Part shown: one piece after another, positions 50,747 through 59,958 of the stretch | How positions within the stretch are numbered: the stretch's first letter is position 1 | How the letters are laid out: each line of letters starts with the position of its first letter | Assembly: GCA_017545665.1 (NCBI GenBank) | Contig: JAFWKQ010000021.1 | Location: 1 to 64,000 of the forward strand | DNA length: 64,000 bases | Source of the DNA: Atopobiaceae bacterium | GTDB lineage: Bacteria; Actinomycetota; Coriobacteriia; Coriobacteriales; Atopobiaceae | Reading direction: 5' to 3' | The notes under the pieces: model-generated | The model's database searches: none | Told to the model about the DNA's origin: nothing | Seen by the model: the letters and a program-made list of their open reading frames with translations, nothing else | Made by a program: the position numbers and the translations under genes

Positions 50747-52468
50747 ATGGAGCTCATAAGAGGCACGATCAACTACGTCTACGAAGACAAGCTCATCAAA
50801 AAGAGCAGCCTTCACTACATCATCCCGGCCATCATCGGCCTGGTGTTTGGGCAACTGTCGCCGGTAATAGGCGGCATCTGCATTTCTTCCAGCTTGGGAG
50901 AGGTACCCTTCTCGGCGCTCAGCACCGTGGAGCCCATCAACCTCATCTTTAGCGCCATCGGCTGTTTGGGCGGCGTGGGATGCGGCATTACCATTTCCAA
51001 GTGCTCGGGCTCGGGTGACAAAAGCGTTGCGGCCAGGATATTCACCCGAACCGTCATTGCCCTAATGGTTGCTTGCGCCCTCATGAGCGTCGTGATGTTT
51101 GCCTTTGCCGACCCACTCTTGCAATTCCTCCAGGCGACGCCGGAAAACCTCGCGTATTCGCGGGAATACCTGTTCGTGATTCTTTTGGGCTCGATTCCCA
51201 CCGTTCTTTTCTTTTCGGGTGACTACATCTTTACCGACGATAACGACCCTGGCCTTGTGCTCGTGGCAAACATCGTGGCGGCGATCGTAAACGTCGTGGG
51301 CAATTACGTGGGCCTGGAGCTGCTCCACTTTGGCGTTGGTGCCAGCGCCTTTGCCATGGTGTTTGGCAACCTTTGCGCTTGTTTTGTCTTCGTCAGGCAC
51401 TTCAAGAAGAAGGATGCGCTGTGCCGCTTCGTAAAGCCGGAGCGAAAGGAGGGCGACCCCGGCATCTTTGCGGCGCTCAAACCAGGAACGCCCATGGCCA
51501 TCATGTACATTATGTTCACCATTCAGATGATCGTGCAAAACCTCGTGCTCAGCAACCAAATTGGCACGAGCGGCCTAGGCAACTCCGCCGTAGTAGACAA
51601 CCTGGTGCTCTTTCTTACCATCTTTACGGCGTCTACCAGCGAACCTGTTATGCCGCTCGCCTCGTCCTACTTTGGCGAGGGAAACCGCTGCGGAATCCTT
51701 TTGGTAAAGCGGTCCATGTACCACATGGGACTGCACATCCTCGTACCCATCATTTTGGTGCTCGTGGCGTTTCCGCAGCTGTTCATGGCCATCTTTTCGG
51801 TGCAGGACCCCGTTATGCTCGAGTCGCTGCCCTTTGCCATTCGTATTGTGTGCATAAACGCATTGTTTACCTTTACCAACGACTCCATGGTCAATTACCT
51901 CTCGGCCACGGAGCGCGAGCACCTTGCGAACATCTCGTACGCCATCCAAATCGTGATTAACGTGGGCGCCACGCTGGGACTCGCGCGCGTCGTGGGCATG
52001 GACGCCCCCTGGTATGGAGCCATAATCTCAAACCTGTGCTCTTGCTCATTCCTGCTCCTTGCGGGACGTCTCTCCAAAGGCTATGTAAAGCAGTATCCCG
52101 AAAACGCGCTCGTACTCACCGGCGGACACACAGATGCGGAGCAAATAGAGTCGTGGCGCAAAGACACCACCAAGGTCCTTGGCCAGGAAAAGACGGCTGC
52201 GGTATGGGAGAAGGTCATCGAGCCCTTCTTGGCATCAGACGCCAACAAACCGAATCAGCTCTGTGCATACAGCGTCATCCAGCGAGACAACGGCGATACT
52301 GCAGCCATCCTGCGTTACGGAGGCCACACGGACCTTAAACACCTCATCATCGGCGAGGAAGGCGACGAAGAAGAGGACGAGGAAGAGCTGTCGCATGTGT
52401 ATGGCCAGTGCGTGAGCTCCGAGTTCAACACGCTGCGCAGGATGATGATCAACTTCAAGGCGGAATAG
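50747..52468 (+). CDS. MATE efflux protein with C-terminal GHKL-like extension
   Basis: 573 residues, AGGAGG upstream. Twelve membrane helices of the MATE/NorM type (FGQLSPVIGGICISSSLGE, GCGITISKCSGSGDKSVAARIF, and LFSVQ-like second half). Family length is about 450; the extra 120 C-terminal residues (AILRYGGHTDLK, EEDEEELSHVYGQCVSSEF, LRRMMINFK) resemble the end of the anti-sigma/GHKL-like domains fused to the two symporters in this window. The drug or metabolite substrate is unknown. Confidence 0.85.
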   Translation: MELIRGTINYVYEDKLIKKSSLHYIIPAIIGLVFGQLSPVIGGICISSSLGEVPFSALSTVEPINLIFSAIGCLGGVGCGITISKCSGSGDKSVAARIFTRTVIALMVACALMSVVMFAFADPLLQFLQATPENLAYSREYLFVILLGSIPTVLFFSGDYIFTDDNDPGLVLVANIVAAIVNVVGNYVGLELLHFGVGASAFAMVFGNLCACFVFVRHFKKKDALCRFVKPERKEGDPGIFAALKPGTPMAIMYIMFTIQMIVQNLVLSNQIGTSGLGNSAVVDNLVLFLTIFTASTSEPVMPLASSYFGEGNRCGILLVKRSMYHMGLHILVPIILVLVAFPQLFMAIFSVQDPVMLESLPFAIRIVCINALFTFTNDSMVNYLSATEREHLANISYAIQIVINVGATLGLARVVGMDAPWYGAIISNLCSCSFLLLAGRLSKGYVKQYPENALVLTGGHTDAEQIESWRKDTTKVLGQEKTAAVWEKVIEPFLASDANKPNQLCAYSVIQRDNGDTAAILRYGGHTDLKHLIIGEEGDEEEDEEELSHVYGQCVSSEFNTLRRMMINFKAE

Positions 52469-52518
52469 CTGCGTTTTGGCACACTTATACCAAGTATAAG
52501 CGTGCCACCAAGCGAACC

Positions 52519-53934
52519 CTATTCCTTTGTCTCAGATTTGAGCTTGCTCTTGTCTTCATACATAAGACGATCGGCGCGCTCGAAAACCGCGGCTACGCAA
52601 TCGTCGTCCGCAAACCTTGCCATCCCGCAGGCAATAACGACGTCTCCGGTATGCAGAGCTTCCTCGTTATGCACGCTCACGTCCCAAAGCCGCTCTTCAA
52701 TGTGGTCGTAGTCAACTCCCTGCGCAATTACCGCAAACTCATCGCCGCCAACGCGATACACCGGACTGCGCTTGAATGCCTCGCATATAATTCTGCAGGC
52801 ATTGCGAAGGTGTTGGTCGCCCGCCTGGTGTCCGCCGGCATCGTTGACCTTCTTGAGGTCGTTCACATCAAAAACCACGATGGCAAACGGCGATGCCTGG
52901 TGACTTTCGATCTGGCCATTAAGGCGATCCTCTGCCTCCTGATACGCATGTTTGTTCTTAACGCCCGTGAGTGCGTCAACGTTGGCTTGGGCCTGGGCCT
53001 TGGCAAGGAGCGTCTCGGCCTCCTTCTCCTGCCGAACCTGCGCATCAACATCGTTAAGGCCCACAATCAGGCGAGGACCCCTGCTCTCCTCCACCAAGGC
53101 AGCCTTTAGTTGGACGTGTATGGGCCTCCCCTCAACCATAAAGCGATACCCCAAGGTAAAGATCCCGTCGCGCTCAATCGCGGCCAGTACGTTCGCTTTG
53201 GTAAAGGATGTAAGGAAGAGGCTCAAGTCCGCAGTATGGATGTAGCGACAAGTCACTTTTCTGGCACGCTCAAAAAAGTCCTCACCCTCCTTTTCCAACG
53301 CAAAGTACCGTGCGTAGGCCTCAGTAGAGCTAAACTCGCGAAAGTGATTGGTCTCGGGGTTCACCACGTACACAACGATGAAGTTGCCCGTAATGGCATG
53401 CAGGCGCGCATATACCGTACGCTCCTCCTCAACCCGCTCCTCCGCACGACGTTTTTTGACAAGTTCGTCGATGTCCGAAACGGCTATAACTATATAGTTA
53501 TCGTCGTCCTTCATTCGTGAAATTCTCATCTGAACGTAGAATGACCGGCGGTCTTTTAGCCTGCGATAGGTTATCTCGTATTCCTCTGACTTGCTTAACG
53601 CATCAAAGAGGAACTCCCTTTTCATAGTTCCCACAAACATATCGCGATCGTCCGAATGCACGAACAGTTGGGCCTCACGCTCACAACTCTCAAAGAAGTC
53701 AGTGGCTCGCCTGCTCTCCAGGAGCATGCCGCTCTTGTCGTCACTGCTGTATTCAATATACTCGCCCGTGGACATGTTTACGTAGAACAGATCGGTGTAG
53801 GCCCGTGCCAGGGCAAAGGCGATGTGGGAGTATATGCTGCTCGTACCCCATGCCCTCTCGCAAGCTTCCTTAAGAAGCTCGTGCTCTTGCAGCAGCGCAT
53901 CATACTTGGCAGACAAGTCCATCTCGTTTTGCAC
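52519..53934 (-). CDS. PAS-GGDEF diguanylate cyclase
   Basis: 471 residues from GTG 53934, four bases after AAGGAGG; ATG 53967 is possible but has no ribosome site. Two PAS-like modules (starting YTDLFYVNMSTGEYIEYSS and FIVVYVVNPETNHFREFSS) and a C-terminal GGDEF domain with intact YRVGGDEFAVIAQ; an inhibitory RxxD site is not obvious. No membrane helices, so it senses a cytoplasmic signal. The modules are close relatives of those in the permease-GGDEF fusion at 15080-18274, indicating duplication. Confidence 0.9.
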   Translation of the reverse strand: MQNEMDLSAKYDALLQEHELLKEACERAWGTSSIYSHIAFALARAYTDLFYVNMSTGEYIEYSSDDKSGMLLESRRATDFFESCEREAQLFVHSDDRDMFVGTMKREFLFDALSKSEEYEITYRRLKDRRSFYVQMRISRMKDDDNYIVIAVSDIDELVKKRRAEERVEEERTVYARLHAITGNFIVVYVVNPETNHFREFSSTEAYARYFALEKEGEDFFERARKVTCRYIHTADLSLFLTSFTKANVLAAIERDGIFTLGYRFMVEGRPIHVQLKAALVEESRGPRLIVGLNDVDAQVRQEKEAETLLAKAQAQANVDALTGVKNKHAYQEAEDRLNGQIESHQASPFAIVVFDVNDLKKVNDAGGHQAGDQHLRNACRIICEAFKRSPVYRVGGDEFAVIAQGVDYDHIEERLWDVSVHNEEALHTGDVVIACGMARFADDDCVAAVFERADRLMYEDKSKLKSETKE

Positions 53935-54102
53935 AGGTCCTCCTTCCGTCCCATCGTCGAACGCCATAGTCAAACGGCGTTTAAATGTGAATGTAAAAGG
54001 GCATTATCCAATCATCCGCCGTTCCGTTCAAGGGGGTATTCCAGAGTGTCATACCCAAAGTGATGGCAAGGGGCTTGTCTCCAAGTCCTGGATTTGTTTA
54101 GT

Positions 54103-54162
54103 GCTACGCATCCTTGGCGCTACGCATCCTTGGCGCTACGCATCCTTGGCGCTACGCATCCT
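54103..54162. repeat. 16-bp tandem repeat overlapping a stop codon
   Basis: GCTACGCATCCTTGGC repeated at 54103, 54119, 54135 and partly at 54151. On the minus strand each unit contains GATGCGTAG, and the first provides the stop of the symporter gene. Confidence 0.9.
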
Positions 54163-55744
54163 CAAACTTCGATCGATCAACGCTGCCAAGCGAACATCCC
54201 GCACTAAGGACATCCACCATTATTGACCCCACGCGGAAGCCCGTTATTACGTAGTCAATAATGACGTTAAAGGCAGTGGCAATGGCAAGCGCCTCAACGG
54301 GTATGCCCAGCTTGGCAAAAAGAAGACCAAAGCATGCGAGCATTCCACCCGGCACGGGAGGTGACACCATGGAATAGAGGAAGCACATCAGCGCCATACG
54401 CATGTACCACGAAACGTCTGCCCCCAACCCGTACACCTGCATGCAATGCAAAGAGAGCACAACCAGCATAATAACCGTAGACGGTTGGCAGAGCACCATA
54501 CCCAGTGGAATGCCAAATGACGTCTGCTCCTCATCAACACCCAGGCTATCCTGACACCCAGAGATCATGGGGCCAAGCGCAGCGCACGAGGAAGCGGTGG
54601 TGAACCCTAGCATCATGGCGGGCTTCATGGCTATAAGGAGTTTTTTTACTGGAACGCGGTACCGCAGGCAGTTAGCAACAACTTGCATGGCAAAGAACAC
54701 AACAATAAGCACGGCAACCAGCAGAATCGGCATCCAAGCGGTAAACAGCGTCTCATAGCTACCCGACCAAACCTGCAATACAACCATAATGAATATGAAT
54801 GCTGGTATAAAGCGACAGAATTGCTCCATAATAAACTGCACAAGAATGTTGAGCTCTTCTATTCCCCTGCGCACACCTTCGCACACGTTTTCCAACACCA
54901 AGGCAGAAACGCCAACGATCACACCGAGTATGATGATCTGAGACGTGTTGCCGTCCACGAATGCCTTAACTATGTTTGTGGGCAGCAAGTCAATGATCAG
55001 CTTCATCAAGTCCCCAAAGAAGTCCGCATCACCCTGTACGCCCTGTGCCGGAAGCGCAAAGAGGGGTATGCAAATCAAGCAGGAAAAGAGCGTAGCCAAG
55101 ACGTTACTCGTCAAGTACCTTCCAATAAGGGACTTTCCGCTACGCCCAAGCACCGTCACATCGCCTATGCCACAAATGCCCCAGGCGACGGTAAGAAATA
55201 TAAGGGGGCCGGCGATGCCGCTCAGCATTGCCAAAAACACGTCGAACAAAGGTGTAATGAGTTTTTCGATTACGTAGGTGCGACCAGCTTCGGGAATAAT
55301 GAGGTTTCCCAAAAGCGAAACCGCAATACCCAAAACAAACGCAATAAGAATTTGAATAAGCGCACTCAGCGGCTTTCGCGGACGCGTGAGCGTAATCATG
55401 TTGTAGCCGCCGCGATAGGTGTAACTCGGAAGGAATCCAGAGGCCGATAACATGGTCCGTGCTATGGGAGCGTATTTGTCTCTGCTTGTGTCAATGGTGC
55501 GTGGGTCAAAGCGCTCTCCACGTACCGATGCCACCAGGCTTGGCCTGCCAAACCGATTTCCCATTCGTATAACAACGGGAGTATTGTCACCATAGTGATA
55601 ATGCCACACGTGCAGTATGTTCTCAAAGGACAGACGTGCGGCCAGCATTTCACGCTTGCCAAGTTTTGTTTCCGACAAGAACGCGTTCGCCTGATCGCAG
55701 GCACTGTCTATTCCTTCGGCGTCGAGCATCAGCTCCAATTTCAT
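54152..55744 (-). CDS. Dicarboxylate/amino acid symporter with N-terminal ATPase-like domain
   Basis: 530 residues from ATG 55744 (AGGGAT upstream). Residues 1-125 resemble a GHKL/anti-sigma fold (AARLSFENILHVWHYH, VVIRMG, VASVRGERFDPR, GGYNMITLT). The DAACS part has the conserved helices but a variant hairpin (FTTASSCAALGPMI) and LGMVLCQPSTVIM where family members have LGATxNMDG, so transport activity or ion use may be altered. Second such fusion in the window. Confidence 0.75.
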   Translation of the reverse strand: MKLELMLDAEGIDSACDQANAFLSETKLGKREMLAARLSFENILHVWHYHYGDNTPVVIRMGNRFGRPSLVASVRGERFDPRTIDTSRDKYAPIARTMLSASGFLPSYTYRGGYNMITLTRPRKPLSALIQILIAFVLGIAVSLLGNLIIPEAGRTYVIEKLITPLFDVFLAMLSGIAGPLIFLTVAWGICGIGDVTVLGRSGKSLIGRYLTSNVLATLFSCLICIPLFALPAQGVQGDADFFGDLMKLIIDLLPTNIVKAFVDGNTSQIIILGVIVGVSALVLENVCEGVRRGIEELNILVQFIMEQFCRFIPAFIFIMVVLQVWSGSYETLFTAWMPILLVAVLIVVFFAMQVVANCLRYRVPVKKLLIAMKPAMMLGFTTASSCAALGPMISGCQDSLGVDEEQTSFGIPLGMVLCQPSTVIMLVVLSLHCMQVYGLGADVSWYMRMALMCFLYSMVSPPVPGGMLACFGLLFAKLGIPVEALAIATAFNVIIDYVITGFRVGSIMVDVLSAGCSLGSVDRSKFEDA

Positions 55745-55839
55745 GACAATCCCTATCCGACGCACGTTTTGTAAAGAGTAATCATATGAATGTTTTCCCT
55801 TAGTCGTGCATATCGTTATTCGTTGTTAACGGTAAACCA

Positions 55840-55866
55840 GGCCAAAGGGGACAGTCCCCTTTGGCC
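55840..55866. repeat. AAAGGGGAC-GTCCCCTTT palindrome
   Basis: Core AAAGGGGACAGTCCCCTTT with GGCC flanks, followed at about 55885-55908 by a half-copy (TGTCCCCTTTGGCCC). Confidence 0.85.
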
Positions 55867-55957
55867 CCAAAATAAGCTGAAACAGAGGATTGTCCCCTTT
55901 GGCCCGCTTTGGCGATAGAATGGCGTCTTGGAATCGTACCCAAATGTAAGGTTCGCT

Positions 55958-56902
55958 ATGGATAAAACCGTTGTTGGCCGCTTTGCCCCCACCCCGTCTG
56001 GCCGCATGCACGCGGGAAACGTTTTCGCCGCACTTATGGCGTGGCTGGGCGTGCGCTCGGCAGGCGGGCGACTCGTGCTGCGCATTGAGGACCTGGATCC
56101 GCGCGGAAGCAAGCCTGAGGCAACGCGCCTGCTGCTGGACGACCTGCAGTGGCTTGGCTTGGATTGGGACGAAGGCCCGTACTACCAGAGCCAGCGTGGC
56201 GACCTGTACGCCGAGGCCCTGCGCTCGCTACATGAGTGCGGACTTACCTATCCCTGCTTCTGCACGCGCGCCGAGCTTCATGCCGCAACGGCACCCCATG
56301 CCTCGGACGGCACGTACGTGTATGCCGGAACTTGCAGGAACTTGTCGGCGGAGGAGGTTGAGCGCCGACATGCGGAGCGTCCTCCCGCAACACGGCTGCG
56401 CGTTCCAGCGGACGGCGACCCCGCAGGAACCATAGCGTTTGGTGACCTCGTGTGCGGCTGGCACGAAGAGGCTCTGGCGCACGAGTGCGGTGACTTTTTG
56501 GTACGACGCAGCGATGGCATAGTGGCGTATCAGCTTGCCGTGGTGGTGGACGACGCGCTTATGGGGGTGAACCAAGTGGTGCGTGGAAACGACCTGCTTG
56601 GCTCCACTGCGCGGCAAATCTATTTGCAGAGGCTGCTGGGCTACCACCAGCCCGCCTATGCGCATGTGCCCTTGTTGGTGGCGGCGGATGGTCGACGTCT
56701 TTCCAAGCGCGACTTGGACCTGGACCTCGGGCAAATTCGAGCGCACGAGGCGGGGCCCGAGCGTTTGCTCGGACGCCTTGCCGCAACGGTGGGCTTTGCC
56801 CAGAAGGACGAAGAGACAAGCGCGGACGATCTGGTAGAGCGCTTCTCGTGGGAAGCGCTCGCAAACGATGGGCAACGCCACATTGTGTTTGACTCCGTTT
56901 AG
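55958..56902 (+). CDS. gluQ: Glutamyl-Q tRNA(Asp) synthetase
   Basis: 314 residues from ATG 55958 (AAGG upstream). Class I synthetase core without an anticodon-binding domain: GRFAPTPSGRMHAGN holds the HIGH-type motif (HAGN), RIEDLDPRG the amino acid pocket, CFC...YAGTC the zinc-binding cysteines, and RLSKRDLDLDLG the KMSKS-type loop. It charges glutamate onto queuosine in tRNA-Asp. No tRNA or dksA partner is adjacent. Single gene. Confidence 0.92.
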   Translation: MDKTVVGRFAPTPSGRMHAGNVFAALMAWLGVRSAGGRLVLRIEDLDPRGSKPEATRLLLDDLQWLGLDWDEGPYYQSQRGDLYAEALRSLHECGLTYPCFCTRAELHAATAPHASDGTYVYAGTCRNLSAEEVERRHAERPPATRLRVPADGDPAGTIAFGDLVCGWHEEALAHECGDFLVRRSDGIVAYQLAVVVDDALMGVNQVVRGNDLLGSTARQIYLQRLLGYHQPAYAHVPLLVAADGRRLSKRDLDLDLGQIRAHEAGPERLLGRLAATVGFAQKDEETSADDLVERFSWEALANDGQRHIVFDSV

Positions 56903-56987
56903 GCGTGAATGCCAGACGCTGAGAATGCCACGTCGCGGCGGCGCTTGTGGTTAGCGTGGCTGCCATCACATACATTGCATACCGCGC

Positions 56988-57245
56988 AAAGTCTGTAATC
57001 CGTCGGCCAAAGTCTGTAGCCCCTCTCGCAAAGTCTGTAATCCCCTGGCTAAAGTCTGTAGCCCTCTGGCCAAAGTCTGTAATTCCCCGGCTAAAGTCTG
57101 TAGTTCTAAAGTCTTGTCATTGACAAAACCGCAGGTCAAGGGCTTATACCTTTTGAACTGTTTTTGAATCTCTACAGACTTTGCGTGAGGGGCTACAGAC
57201 TTTACCTGCGAGGCTACAGACTTTGCACGCCGGATTACAGACTTT
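56988..57245. repeat. 21-bp-periodic AAAGTCTGTA array with mirror half
   Basis: Six forward AAAGTCTGTA words start at 56988, 57009, 57030, 57051, 57072 and 57093, exactly 21 bp apart. Four complementary words TACAGACTTT start at 57173, 57194, 57215 and 57236, again exactly 21 bp apart. The spacers vary. The 3' half runs up to the ribosome site of the next gene (57266). No gene is seen in 56903-57265. Confidence 0.95.
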
Positions 57246-57265
57246 GCGGGAGGGAGGAGTCGCTC

Positions 57266-58132
57266 ATGGCAAGCCAGAGCACGCACCTCTGCAGCGCACC
57301 GCACCACGCCCAACAACGCGCGCCCGAGTGCCCATCCTACTCCCACCGAAACACGGTTAGCCTACAAGCGCACACGGGTATACTAAGACCGTACTGTCCG
57401 CTCGACGATTGGCCCTCGGTGAAACGCTACGTCCGTCTCTTTGCAATATACGTGCTCATTGCACTTGTCGTAGTTTTTATATATGCGCCATGGGGACTGG
57501 CGCTGCGACCGTGGGACCCAAGCCTGCTACGCGCGGGTTTCTCCATAATCGCCGGCATCGCACTTGCCGGCACGTTTGGCGCAGCCACCTACCTTACCCT
57601 TAAGGATCCGGACGTAAAGCTCCTAGAGCCCACGAAGGTCCTCACGGACGAAGAGGTCGTGCCCGTGCTCGAGGAGTACAAAGAAGCCCCATATGTGGGC
57701 GACATTGCCACCGAGGCCCTCGAGCAGGTCCATAGCGCAACTCGCAAGCGCAACCGCCTGCGTAAGGTCATAAGCGTTCAGTTTTCCGAAGGCAGCCTGA
57801 GCTGGGATCGCTTTACCACTTTGGTGGACACCGCCCAGCGCACGGTGCTGCGCAACTCCGCACTTGTGGCCAACGACGTGCAGTCATTCGACCGCGACGG
57901 CTACACCAAGGCCAAGCACGCAGGCGCAAAGCAGGAGCAGCACCTCGCACTCTACAACCAATCGCTGGCAGAGATGCAGGAAGTCCTTGGTGCCAACGAG
58001 CGCGTGTTGCTGGAAATGGCAAAGCTCGAGCACGAGTTGGGCAAGCTCGAGGCCGACGACACCCGCGAAGAGGCGGGACAGACCATAGAGGAGCTGCAGG
58101 GCCTCATAGAGGAAACACGGTATTATCGCTAA
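57266..58132 (+). CDS. XpaC-like protein
   Basis: 288 residues from ATG 57266 (GGGAGGGAGGAG seven bases upstream). A 55-residue hydrophilic start, two membrane helices at about 55-75 and 92-112, then LLEPTKVLTDEEVVPVLEEY and a long helical region with YNQSLAEMQEVLGANERVL. This is the XpaC build (5-bromo-4-chloroindolyl phosphate hydrolysis protein), commonly paired with TelA as here. First gene of the three-gene operon. Role in envelope stress or tellurite tolerance is proposed for the pair, not shown. Confidence 0.75.
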   Translation: MASQSTHLCSAPHHAQQRAPECPSYSHRNTVSLQAHTGILRPYCPLDDWPSVKRYVRLFAIYVLIALVVVFIYAPWGLALRPWDPSLLRAGFSIIAGIALAGTFGAATYLTLKDPDVKLLEPTKVLTDEEVVPVLEEYKEAPYVGDIATEALEQVHSATRKRNRLRKVISVQFSEGSLSWDRFTTLVDTAQRTVLRNSALVANDVQSFDRDGYTKAKHAGAKQEQHLALYNQSLAEMQEVLGANERVLLEMAKLEHELGKLEADDTREEAGQTIEELQGLIEETRYYR

Positions 58133-58186
58133 TCGCATCCGCTATTCGTACTTGCATCGCGCAAGCCATATTAGCAAGGAGGAGTC

Positions 58187-59875
58187 ATGGGTAAGAAGCG
58201 CGTTATAGTGGGACTCGTCGTGGGTCTTGTGGTTATAAGCGGACTGGTGTTTGCCATCCTCTCGCTCACGCGCAACGTGGGCAAGACGGAACGCACCATT
58301 AGCACCGAAACCGCCCAAGAGCGCCTGGACGGCATGCTGCGTGAAATTGACCCCCAAACGGCTCAGCCCATAAAGTCGTCGGTGGAGTACTCGCAAAAGG
58401 AAACCACCGCCGAGGAGCTTCCCGATCTAAACACCAACGAGGTAACCGTCAAGGCCACCACCGACGCCTTTGCAGAGATTTGGGCTTCTCCCGAGAAGGC
58501 CGGCTCCGGCACGGACGGCTGGATGCGCGAGATGGCAGAGCAGTTCAACAAGTCCGGCGCCACCGTGGGAGGCAAGCCCGCAAGCGTGCAGATTCGCAAC
58601 ATGAGCAGCGGATTGGGCGTGGACTACATTGCCACCGGCAAGGCAACGCCCGCCGGCTATACCCCCTCCAACATGCTGTTTGTTGACCTCCTTGGCAGCC
58701 GTGGCATAAAGTGCGACGTCGTACGAGAGCGCCTGGTGGGCAACGTGGCCGGCATCCTGCTAAACAAGCAGCACTACGACGAACTCATCAAAAAGCATGG
58801 CTCGGCCGACCTCAAGGCCGTAACCGAGGCCGTGGGCGCCGGCGAGCTCACCATGGGATACACCAATCCCCTTACGTCGAGCACTGGTCTTAACTTCCTG
58901 GTATCGACCCTTTTGCGCTACGACCCGAACAATCCCTTGTCCGACAAGGCCGTGGAGGGCTTTAGACAGTTCCAGTCCAACGTGCCCTTCGTGGCCCTCA
59001 CCACCGTGCAGATGCGCGATGCGGCCCAGCGCGGAGCTCTGGACGGCTTCGTAACCGAGTGGCAGCTCTATACCAACGACCCGTCCCTCTCCGACAACTA
59101 CGTGTTCACCCCATTTGGCTACCGTCACGACAACCCGCTGGTTGCCTGCCCCACCGCAACCAGCGAGCAGCGCGAGATCCTGGAGCAGTTTGCACAGTAT
59201 TGCGACAACAACGGCAAGGAGCTCGCAGAGCGCTACGGCTTTAACGGCAAGGACGACTACGTAAGCGAGGTGCCTGCCATCAACGGAGAACAGCTGGTAA
59301 AGGCACAGGAGCTATATAAGAAGAACAAGGACACCGACAGGCCCGTCGTCGCCGTGTTTGTGGCAGACATAAGCGGGTCCATGAGCGGTACACCCCTTGC
59401 CGAGCTCCAAACCTCGCTGATCAACAGCATGCGCTACATAAATCCCGAGAACTACGTGGGTCTGGCATCCTACTCAGACACCGTAACCATAGACGTCCCC
59501 GTGGCCAAGTTCGACCTCAACCAGCAGTCGCTGTTTAAGGGCGCCGTGGAAAATCTGCGTGCGGGCGGAGGCACCGCCACCTTTGACGCGATTCTGGTTG
59601 CTGCCGACATGGTGAAGAAGGCCACCGATCAGGTACCGGGCGCCAAGCCCATGATTTTCGTGCTTTCCGACGGCGAGAGCGGCGAATACGTAGCCAGCTT
59701 TAATGCCATGAGCGAGGTCGTGGCCGGACTGCGCATTCCCATTTACACCATCGGCTACAATGCCAACATTAGCGCTTTGCAACAAATAAGTAGCATTAAC
59801 GAGGCCGCCAGCATTGACGCCTCAACGGATGACGTAACATATCAACTGAGGAACCTGTTCAACGCCAACATGTAA
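58187..59875 (+). CDS. Membrane-anchored solute-binding/VWA protein
   Basis: 562 residues with an N-terminal anchor (IVGLVVGLVVISGLVFAIL). The middle 270 residues look like a periplasmic-binding-type domain. The C-terminal VWA domain has the complete MIDAS: ADISGSMSG (DxSxS), GGTATF (Thr) and LSDGES (Asp). Extracytoplasmic. It lies between XpaC and TelA, 54 and 83 bases away respectively, the typical grouping of a metal- or stress-related system. AAGGAGG precedes the ATG. Confidence 0.8.
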   Translation: MGKKRVIVGLVVGLVVISGLVFAILSLTRNVGKTERTISTETAQERLDGMLREIDPQTAQPIKSSVEYSQKETTAEELPDLNTNEVTVKATTDAFAEIWASPEKAGSGTDGWMREMAEQFNKSGATVGGKPASVQIRNMSSGLGVDYIATGKATPAGYTPSNMLFVDLLGSRGIKCDVVRERLVGNVAGILLNKQHYDELIKKHGSADLKAVTEAVGAGELTMGYTNPLTSSTGLNFLVSTLLRYDPNNPLSDKAVEGFRQFQSNVPFVALTTVQMRDAAQRGALDGFVTEWQLYTNDPSLSDNYVFTPFGYRHDNPLVACPTATSEQREILEQFAQYCDNNGKELAERYGFNGKDDYVSEVPAINGEQLVKAQELYKKNKDTDRPVVAVFVADISGSMSGTPLAELQTSLINSMRYINPENYVGLASYSDTVTIDVPVAKFDLNQQSLFKGAVENLRAGGGTATFDAILVAADMVKKATDQVPGAKPMIFVLSDGESGEYVASFNAMSEVVAGLRIPIYTIGYNANISALQQISSINEAASIDASTDDVTYQLRNLFNANM

Positions 59876-59958
59876 GAGGTTACACAAGCGCGGGGTCTCT
59901 TGCACAAACGCACAGTAGGTCCCGCTGACTGCGACAAACGATTTAGGAAGGACGAAAC

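Noticed and set aside
56966-57346. Heptad coiled-coil protein (LQTLARG repeats) on the minus strand
   Set aside because: The repeat comes from the 21-bp DNA array, which has a mirror half, is intergenic and has no ribosome site. A 21-bp period always yields a seven-residue protein period.
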